Source: Sphaeroforma sirkka
Taxonomy: Eukaryota; Opisthokonta; Ichthyosporea; Ichthyophonida
DNA length: 63,760 nt
NCBI GenBank assembly: GCA_001586965.3
Contig: LUCW03001924.1
Coordinates: 5,001 to 68,760, forward strand
Direction: 5' to 3'
Shown here: piece after piece, positions 20,518 through 30,000 of the stretch
How the letters are laid out: the number at the start of each line of letters is the position of its first letter
Position numbering within the stretch: the first letter of the stretch is position 1
Translations under genes and position numbers: made by a program
The notes under the pieces: generated by a model
What the model was told of the DNA's origin: nothing
The model's database searches: none
What the model saw: only the letters and a program-made list of their open reading frames with translations

Positions 20518-21256
20518 CCCGCAACCGACTGGTGATGTTCAGAACATTTATCATATCCACGGCTACATATGAGCTGAACATTATGGCCTGGGCTCCACCT
20601 ATATGGAATAATGCGTTGGATCCCCTGTTCGAGCGCTTTAACTCAGCACTCATCCAAGTAGCAGCCATCATCACGGGCACTAAATACCCTCGGTTTCCCA
20701 AACATAAAACAAACTTACTTCACTTTTGCGTCCTGCTCCCCGCGTGACCATTCGCGGACTACCTCGGAGGTTGCCTGGGAATACAACTCGACTCAATGAC
20801 CAGCACAAATCCACTTACCTCTCTGACGTAGCCCGCCTAGGCCCACGACAAACCATCATTGCACTTCCCGTACAGTATCTATGCTCACCTAAAACTGTAC
20901 CCAAAACAACGGCAGGGCGTACACCCGACCATGTAGCCCTCCGCCAACGCTGTGACGACATCAGGAAAAACTCAACAAAACGTTGGTCCAACAACGAGAT
21001 CGCGGCAATGGCCCGGCGCCAATACTACTACCAACTGGTTATGGGTAAACCGCCAACCTCAAACCAAGACACAGCCAGACACGGTAGCTTCAATCGCTGC
21101 TTTGAGTCTACACCAATCCGGCTCTGTGCTATGATTGTAACGAATACGTACATGTTCACATTGATCGACTACCGCACTGACGGTTGTCTCTGCCCTGTCT
21201 GCCCCGCTAGCCACAAGTTCCGAAATACCCTTATTTCTTTGCAAGGATTGTCATAA
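20518..21256 (+). pseudogene. LINE ORF2 C-terminal fragment
   Basis: The first part reads NIMAWAPPIWNNALDPLFER and RVAA-like residues before ITGTKYP, as expected for the region after the RT palm of non-LTR elements. A frameshift in a C-run near 20740 leads into a 170-residue basic region. That ends in a Cys/His cluster (CLCPVCPASH) typical of LINE C-termini, shortly before the stop. It is 5'-truncated, as LINE insertions usually are. Confidence 0.65.
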
Positions 21257-21360
21257 AACTTTGCCAAACCACAAATCGCCTTTTTTTTTTTGCCAAACCT
21301 GAAAATGCCATATTTTTTTACCAAACCCCAAAGTGCCTTATTTTTTTTTGCCGAAATTAA
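21256..21360 (+). repeat. LINE 3' tail: T-rich 30-bp repeats
   Basis: About three units of T-run, GCCAAACC, about six bases, then AATGCC. The reverse complement of the same unit is found at the 3' end of the minus-strand LINE (44040-44150). This links the two copies and marks their 3' ends. Confidence 0.65.
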
Positions 21361-21689
21361 AGCAGCTTGTATCCAGACCTCCGAATGAACTGGACACGGG
21401 CGGCGATGTTGCGATTATGTGTTTTCCTTTTTACATTAACAAAAATAGTGTTGCAGTTCGACCAGGCGAAACGAGTTTCGACGACGACGATGACGACAAT
21501 TCATCAAGCGGTACTGTGTGGACACCAGTTGCGGTAAAGAATCGACCATTTGTTCGCGCATACCCAGACGACTGCTACAAATTGAAACCGGGGGCGAGCC
21601 GATACGCGTACGGGAAGATTGTCGTAGCCGATAATACACAGTTCCAGGCCGAGGGTGCACGGTATCTGGAAAAAGTGCCACTGATGTAA
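21361..21689 (+). CDS. Unrecognised acidic ORF fragment
   Basis: The open frame continues from the T-rich repeat; coding-like sequence starts at about 21361. It includes a run of six Asp, then PFVRAYPDDCYKLKPGASRY, and ends EKVPLM-stop. GC content is clearly higher than in the surrounding AT-rich DNA. No upstream exon or start could be assigned, so this looks like the 3' piece of a larger gene. No family was recognised. Confidence 0.35.
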
Positions 21690-21739
21690 GCTACGCATAT
21701 ACAGCTTTTTTTTTTTTGCTAGACTCGAGCTGTTTATAA

Positions 21740-21992
21740 AAACAATTGGACAACAGACTCGTTCAGCCTCGACCCAGCCCTTTCTTTTGGACATCATACT
21801 CATACAGCCTTGGCCTAAGGAGCCTAGACTCGATTTTTTTTTTTTGGGACAACACACTCGTTCAGCCTCGACCGAGCCCTTTTGGACATCATACTCGTAC
21901 AGCCTCGGCCTCTGCAACTCATTTTTTTTTTTTGGAAAACACACTCACACAGCCTCGATTTGTTTGTGGAAAAACAACTCACGCAGGCACTG
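21740..21992. repeat. Tandem repeat with GGACAACACACTCG core and poly-T
   Basis: Six copies of a core like GGACAnCAnACTCGTnCAGC start near 21748, 21787, 21845, 21883, 21932 and 21969. They are separated by alternating T-runs (up to 12 T) and short spacers, so the higher-order unit is about 95 bp. Confidence 0.75.
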
Positions 21993-22112
21993 TAATTGTA
22001 AAAATATGTATGCATACATGTACATATGTGTATATGTATATACACACACATATATATGTACATGTATTTTCGCACACTAGTATATGTACGTGTTTGCACC
22101 GCAGTCAACTTG

Positions 22113-22120
22113 TATAAAAG
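22113..22120 (+). promoter_or_regulatory. TATA-box-like TATAAAAG
   Basis: TGTATAAAAGCGGGC lies 61 bp before the ATG of the small ORF at 22181. The spacing would allow a start about 30 bp downstream with a short leader. No transcript evidence exists in the sequence. Confidence 0.4.
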
Positions 22121-22180
22121 CGGGCAAAACACCTTTACAAAACGTCTTTCAAAGCCGTACACAGCGCTCGAGTAGAGAAT

Positions 22181-22312
22181 ATGTCTGAGGATAAATCAAT
22201 CGAGTGTAAAATTCACTGGATTAAACACAAATTGATGGAGTCGTTTAGAGCCACGATTCAACATAATAAAAGACAAAACGATGTAGTTATACTTCGTCAT
22301 TCAACATTCTAG
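22181..22312 (+). CDS. Small ORF of 43 codons, unknown
   Basis: Starts MSEDKSIECKIHWIKHKL and ends LRHSTF. It is hydrophilic and basic, with no signal peptide or known motif. It is supported only by the upstream TATA-like box and by a coding-like composition that contrasts with the surrounding AT-rich DNA. It may equally be a first exon or chance. Confidence 0.3.
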   Translation: MSEDKSIECKIHWIKHKLMESFRATIQHNKRQNDVVILRHSTF

Positions 22313-24010
22313 TTCCAATGCCATTTTTCAATTTTTGAACTCGATGAAGGCAATACCAGTGCAATGAGAAATGAATGCTCAATTATAGATTTACATCTAG
22401 CATAAATAAATAGAAATATTAGATCGCACCATATTTGGTACTTTGGGGTTTGTTCTTTGTTTTTAAAAAAACCAAAAAAAACCCCACAAAAATCTCCAAA
22501 TAAATTAGTAAAAGTATGCATGGTTGGTATTTTGTTTTTATAAATAAATAATATTCTATGTAAATAGAGCTCTAAATGATGCCGGCATTTGGGAAAACGA
22601 CACGTTCTAAATATGTACATTTTGTGAGGACATTTTATAGGACATATGGGTCGCGAGACTCGCGACATGGTGTCGTCAGACGTCAGGTCCATGGACGCCG
22701 GACGGCTCAATAGGTATACAGTTGTATACTGTACACCAAATATAACTAAATATCTAAACGACATGTCAAATATCATACATATCGCCGAGACATGTGTGTA
22801 CGTCTGTACGACTGTACTGAGTGTACGTCATTGTCGTAAAAACCAGTACACACGGCAGGGAACTGTAAAGTACTAAAGTGATAAAAGTGATAACTGACAA
22901 CTGACAAGTGCAAAACTGCAAACCGTAAACTGTAAAGTATGAAATATTAGCTCACAAATAGCTCATTATTTACTCTGTCGGTTCAGATTTTTTTCGAAAT
23001 ATAATTTTATCTAGCCTTTTATTTACCCTTTATGTACATTGTACCATTGTACAATAAACACGAGGAGTCGGAGAGGATGGGAGTATTTTGATTTTTTAAA
23101 AAGAAATATAAAATATTTGTTCAATGTTCTTGTAAATAAATACGTCAGGGACTGGAACTAGTGGAACTAAATACATTTATATTTTATATTTTAAAATAAC
23201 TAAATAAAAACATTTACTAATACTTATTTATCTGGCAAATTTTGAATATATTTACATATTTCATTTTTTTTTAAATGTAATATTTGTGGCATTTGTATTT
23301 TTATCATAATGTAATGCAATCTTTTATGGGTGCTTTTATTTAAAATACCGCTTTTGTCTTTTAAAATAATATATATATAAAATATAGGTCGAATAGTTGA
23401 GTTTTAAATATTTATTTTATCATCATCTCTATTCTATAATAAATACTTCGAGTTCAACATACAATCATTGCTACTGTAGTAATGTCACTCTGTCAGATAG
23501 GGGCATACGGCCCATGGAATACATAATCATGCACATAATGATAATTATAATCGAAAACTGAATCGCAGAATAGGAAATTCTTATAGAAATTGATGTTGCT
23601 TGGTTGTTGTCAGCTGATTAGTGATTAGAGTAGTAAGAGGAGTGAATTCCAGTATTAACGTTAACCGTGGAGTTTAAATGAACCATAATGGGTGACTAAA
23701 AGAGGTATCAAATAATTATGCAGAAAAGATTCGAAGAATCGAAGATGTGCATATTTGGTCCATCGCATAGTTAGCCGTTTAGATACTCCGCTCATACAAG
23801 ATAGCCAGTAAACTCGTAGGTCACAGCATTTCGGTTTGATCCTTAGCATGTGTATGCCTTGTTATTGTCGCTTGTCGTGCGCATGCAACTGACTTTTACC
23901 CTGAAGTTTTGGCATAAAATACCGCACATTTACTGATGTGTCAACCACAATTCACACTTGACGAAGCTCGAAAACAAATCAAAGTACCTCAACTCCGGTA
24001 GTCGCAAAAA
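22313..24010. other. AT-rich intergenic DNA
   Basis: Homopolymers, poly-T/A runs and stop-rich frames. No gene was supported. The 60 bp before 24011 include CACATTTACTG and TCACACTTGACGAAG, likely the leader of the next gene. Confidence 0.5.
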
Positions 24011-27000
24011 ATGTTTGCCTCACGTAAACTTTTACTCCTCCTCGTAGTTGCTATTATGGCTATTGCAGCCGTGAATGCTTCAAGCGATAACAAGTATGAT
24101 CTACAATGCAAGGACGGCAAAATCAATTGTGGAAATGGCCAGGAGTTGGAGCGGAACAGAAAATGCTGCCGATATTCAGACAGTTGCAGCAACGGTTGGT
24201 CACAGGAGAAATGCTTAGCATCAAACTGGTACGGAAATATTTAAAAAATGGAACTTGTTATATATTCGTTTGGACTTTGTCTTTTGCCCTTTCATTGTTT
24301 TAAACCCTCACACAGCAATCCATTTATTTAATTATTTGCTCACGACCTGTCCACAGTTGCAAGAGCAAGGGGGGCGACAATGGCGACCACAATGATTTCC
24401 AGCTGAGATGCAAGGATCGGGACATTGACTGTGGGCGTGGACAGACGCTAGTGAAGAATCGAAAGTGCTGCCGTTATTCTAACAAATGCGGCCGAAATTG
24501 GTCTCAGGAAAAATGTCTTGCATCTAACTGGTATGTTGCATGTCTCTCTTTTACGATACGATTGGATATACGAATTTAAATGGCGTTGTGTCGCTTTCTC
24601 GTCGTGTCCTTGCATCTTCTATACACAGCTCGCAGCCAAGTCATTCAAGTATAGAATAAAGAAGTTTAACATGCATGGTTGCTTTCCACAATGTGTAAAC
24701 TTTGATGGAAATTACTAGGTTTCAAACTATATTAAACTAAAATACAATTTAGTCAGTTAGGATTTAGCAGTGGTAGCTTGTGTAAGAATGATCGGGACTG
24801 CCTCTTGTTAAGAGCCTAAATATCCTCGATCACACAGGGCGTACCTCTAGCTGTTCTTTATTGAATAATTTTCACTAGAAGTACTAAGTGTTCATGACCA
24901 CTTGCCTAATTTGTAAATAGACATAATAACGTAAGTCACGTTAATACATTAGCTGATATAAATAAAGTTCCATCTGAAGAAAAGTTAAAAAAAGAAAAAA
25001 GACTTATTGGATTTTGAGATTGGCGGGAGGACCAAAATCTATAAGTAGTAGTTCGGAGATTATAAAATTTAGTTTATAATATCCTACATCTACTAATGTC
25101 TCAAATAGGTCCAAGTAGATGAGTCATACCAAATACTCAGGCTATTGGAGCCATCAAAGTGAATTTAGAACACTTTGGAAATATTGGAAAAAGAGCTTGT
25201 ACTAAATTATTTAAAATACAAATAAAACCAATGTAGTATCTCAATTGATCTTGATATTTTAGACTGACCGGAGGCCGTATTTCTACATAGCCCCCCAGTA
25301 GCTTTTAGAACTACGAACGTACGTTAAGATACGATCTAGTTGGTAAAGCGAAAACCAAAGTAAAACGGTTTCGGTCATGACTTATCGAGTAAGTATGTGC
25401 CTATATGTACGAGTTCAAGACTCATGTTGTACTCTATGTCGTTTAGTATTTGGTCCAGTAACCATTTCCGATGTAGGCGCCTTACGTTTATTATTTGGTA
25501 AGGTAATAGCCAAAGGCTGTTCTTCATTAGTAAGTAAGTTTGAACAATTTTCTGCACTGTTGGTAAGCAGATCAGAAAGTTTAGTCACGTAGGAAGTAGG
25601 TGGCAAATAGGGAATTTCAGATCCGTCAGGGTTTGTAGTCACCTGAGGAAACCCTTTTCGTTTATCTCGTGTGTTCTTATGTAAACGCTTGTTCCATTTC
25701 CTATTAAAGATACGAAGAAAGTCGCGAGATTCACGAAATGCATCGGAGGTTAGCCAAGCTACTGTCCCATCCATGAAACGGGTCTTGTAGTAAGTGTAAC
25801 CGTCTTCGGATGTTTTATCAATTATATCTTTGACTTGTGACTCCATAACTGGTATATCAGAATCAAATGAGCGAGCGAATGAGAGTTCGGAGGTAGGGAT
25901 ACGGTGAGTGCCTAGATTGGTTGCGCTAGTACCATCAATGTTATTCACTTCGTAAGTATCACTCTTCTCATCATGGTAGGAAATAACAAAAGGTCCTATC
26001 GTCTTAGAAGAGAGTTCGGTAACGTTGGCGTTTCGATTTATAATGTTAACGTAATCGCCGACTTTGAACTGAACAATGTTCTTAGTGTTATTCCATCGGT
26101 CATACGCTTTAAGTAGGACGCGATTCTTGTGCTCGAGTAAACAGGGGTAAACAACGTTCTGCATATGCTCGATCTTTTGTAGCCACGGGGTAGCGTGTTT
26201 CTCGGGCGCAGTTTTATCAAACGTTGCTTGTAATTCACTATAGCGGCCAAAGAAATAGTGAAACGGGAGTGTTCCAGTTTGAGGATTCATGCAGTTATTC
26301 ATTTGAGTCTGAACCCATTTCAAATGATAAGGCCACATATCCTCAACGTCGTCTAGTGCGGTACGCAAGAGTTTCTTAAGTTCTCTATGACGTGTCTCAT
26401 TTGCACCCTGCGTTTGAGGTTTGTAAGGAACACCACGCCTATGGGTCATGCCTGATACGAGTATAAGTGCCTCCATTACGTCGGTACAAAACTCACTACC
26501 GTTATCAGAACATAGTACTCGGGGAAACCGAAGTCATTAAAGACGTGATAGCATAATTCTGCCACTGTTTGTGGACGTTTGTTCGGTATTGCATAAAGCA
26601 AGTTATAGCCCGAAGCCACACATAAGAAATGACAGATATATACATCGCCAGTATGCTTGGATCGCGGGAGTTTAACCAAATCGACTATGACTCGGCGCAT
26701 CGGTTGGTCTTCTGTCACACTTTTAGGGGTGCCCAACCGTATCGCTTGATCTGGTTCTTTTCACAATCAGTACAGCGTCGGTATACTTCACGTATGGTTT
26801 CTTTCAGCGCCGGGTGATCAAGCCCTGCACGAATAGCCATTTTATAAGTATGCTCATATGCTCGATGCGTTAAATTATGTATAATTTTAACTCTACTTTC
26901 GAGCTCCTCTAAGTCAGTCAGATTCTGCGTAACGCTGGCTGGATGAACCATAGTCCTGTTGGAAAGGGCAACCTCAGTATCAGGAGGGTAGAGTCCTGAG

Positions 27001-30000
27001 ATACATAATTGACAACATTGGATTGTTGAAGTATCTTCTTCAGTTGTTTCGCAACTCCTGGCTGTTCTTTAAGCAGCGCTTTAAGTAGTTGAGTGCGAGC
27101 TTCAGGTTCTCTTAGAGTTTTGAGTCTTTGATCCATGGCCTTAGCTAGTCCCATGTTTTTTACGATCTAATGCCGTTTCAATCGGCATTACCTCGACTGC
27201 AATCTTGTTGGGTGCATGTGTTGTACGAGTCTTGAGCTTTTGTTCAAACTCTTTAGACTCCTCTAGTTTAGCTAAGAATTCGGTTGAGGGTTTCCACTTA
27301 GTGGTACCTGCAGGACCGATGCGACAAACAATGGTGTGTTTCCAAGGCGTCTTCTTAATAGAATAGGATCCCTGATACAAGAACGTGTCGGTTTCACGGT
27401 CGACATAAATAGGTTCGTCTTGAATCATATTAATTAAATCACGTATCCATGGGTCGGAGTTACGTAAGGGACAACACAGCGTAATGGTAGATTTAGTAAT
27501 ATTAACATAATTTAACAACTGTGCGATAAGTTGACAAGGTGGGTTAGCCCACGCATTATGCTTTGATAAGTCAAGCTGAAATGCATCACCTTTAGGATGA
27601 GTCAACGACCTATATTCAGAAACCTGTTTGTTATGTTCTGCGGCGAACATATCAACAGTAAATGGACCCCATCGTGATTGAGCGAGGTTAAACCATTTCT
27701 TATTTAGCATCCAATCGGTTGCTAATAACTCTTTGACTGTTTTCTGGTAGTCGGGCACAAGTCGAGAGAGCATGTCAGGAAGATGGTTATGTATTCCTGG
27801 AATGTGTGTTATATTAAAAGCGAACTTGGCAATAATGTCATGCCAGCGGCTCACCAACTGTGAATCAGGGTTCATATCTTTTAAGTATGTTAAAGACTTT
27901 TGATCACAGGCGACAGTAAAGTAACTTCCATAAAGGTAGTCTTTAAACTGTCTTAGCGCAGTAACTATAGCAAAGGAGCTCTTGTTTAACGGTAGGGTAA
28001 TTCCGTTGACTCTTATTATAACTCTTGCTAAAGAATTGTATGTAGCGCGGTTTACCATTTATCGTTTGGTAAAGCACTCCACCTACCGCTCGATCTGAAG
28101 CGTCGGTTGCTACTTGGAATGGGACACCATCCACAGGGTACTGCATGATGGGTGCGTCCATTACTTTACTTTTGACTAGTTTAAATGCATCATCACATTC
28201 TTTAGTCCAAAGCTTTCCCAAAGGTCCTTTGTGCAGCCGTAGGTGACTGAAAGGCTTTAAGTAATGAGAAAGATGCGGTACCGAATCCGAGAAGAAGTTA
28301 ACAAACCCACACACAGAGTTCACATCTCTTCCAGTAATTGGTGTTGATAAATCCAACAGAAACTGTTTCTTGCCAGGATCAATTTCTACCCCTGCTGCAG
28401 ATACTTTGTAGCCAAGTAAGTGTATAGTATCTTTAGCAAAAGAACACTTGTCTTCGTTAATCTTAAGTTTAGCATGATTAAGTCGCTTTAAGACTTCTTT
28501 AACGAGTTTAGCATGTTCATGTGCTGTCTTTGTAAAGATAACTATATCATCTAAATAGACTGATACGTTATACGACAGGTCCGCAAATAGTTCCATCATA
28601 ACTTGTTGGAAGAAAGAAGGTAACATGTGTAAGCCTTCAGGTGCACCTTTAAACTGGTACTTCTTACCTTGCCAAGTAAAGGAAAAGTATTTCCTATGAG
28701 GCTGATATATTTGTAGTTGATGGAATGCAGCTTTTAAGTCTATCTTGGAAAGATAGTCGCACCCTCCATTTTGCGTAGTATCTCGCTTATCTTAGGTAAG
28801 GGAAAACTATGTTGCGGAATTAGTTTGTTGATTGGCGACAGGTCTAGTACTACTCTTGTTTTACTAAACGTTCCATCAGATTTATATTGATCGACCGCTA
28901 AGAGAGCTAAGTTAACTGGGGTTGCATCATAATTGATTTCAATTAGACCCTGTTTTAACCAATCTTCGATTTGGGTTTTGACAACGTCTTTGTGTCTCCA
29001 ACTCACGTAGTTATGTGAAGGACACTTTAACTTAGAGAAGTCGACGTTTGTTAAGTCAAGTCTAACGTACCCATTAGAGAACTTAAACATACACCAGTCA
29101 GTTATTGCAATCTTCCTGTTTTGTATAATTAAGTCCATAATTATATCGGTGAAGTGCGGAATCATATCCTTTGCTTCACCTTCCGGAGGTTTAGGTATCT
29201 TTAACATATTATCATCTGACTGATCTTTATTCGGGTCTAGCCCATTAGGCAGACCAGTGAGTGTTATACCTAAACTGAGAAGATCAGTCATACCTATAAT
29301 TAAATCGTATTTCTGAGACATGTCAGTAACGATTAGGTGAGTCTTCACTTCTCTTCTATCTGACAGCATTATGTGTGCATAGTCAATGGCTTGTTCGCAA
29401 GTAGTAACTTTGCCATTTCCCAAGATTAAATCAGTTGTTTCGTTATGGACAGCCATATCTGTAGCGTAGGCTACTCGGCATGAGATAGCAGAGACTTCAG
29501 CCCCTGGATCAAATAGTGCCATAACTTTTTCTCCATTTACGAAAACTGTTTGAAAGATACGTTCATCTCCTTTGGTATAGATTTTATTGAACATTTTCTC
29601 ATAATCTTGCTCTAGTGCGCACATATGGTACTGTCAGTGCTTAACTTGGACGTCTGGTAAGTCCTTGCAATCCCTCTTTGTGCCAACCGTTAGTACCCTT
29701 GCAAGTAGCACACTCTTTCATATAGTGTCCAAAATCTGGCTTGCCTGGTGCACACTTAACAGGGTCGTGTCTACCATTCCACTTGCCATTACGTTTTGTG
29801 AGGTTGTAACCACACTTCTTGCAAGGCGCTCTCACCTTCTTATCACCTTTCGGTTCGGTAGAAGTAGAGCCAGTACCCCCCCTCCAGTAGTAGTGCGAGG
29901 TTTCTTAGTACTACGCGCAGTATTAGTCTCTACTGCGTTTCGCTTAGTGGGCTGGGTGTAGCTCGTGGTACTAAGTACTCTAGTAGAGGAATTGGTATGC

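Noticed and set aside
21361..22312. Endogenised giant-virus segment
   Set aside because: Composition and promoter are suggestive, but no viral hallmark gene was seen.
22309..22776. 155-codon minus-strand frame
   Set aside because: Low-complexity, Phe/Ile-rich composition typical of AT-rich DNA; no domain or splice support.
24629..24659. Alternative third exon of the cysteine-rich gene
   Set aside because: It gives NCSQPSHSSIE with no match to the repeat, whereas 32363 restores the SNCC motif and has a poly(A) signal after it.
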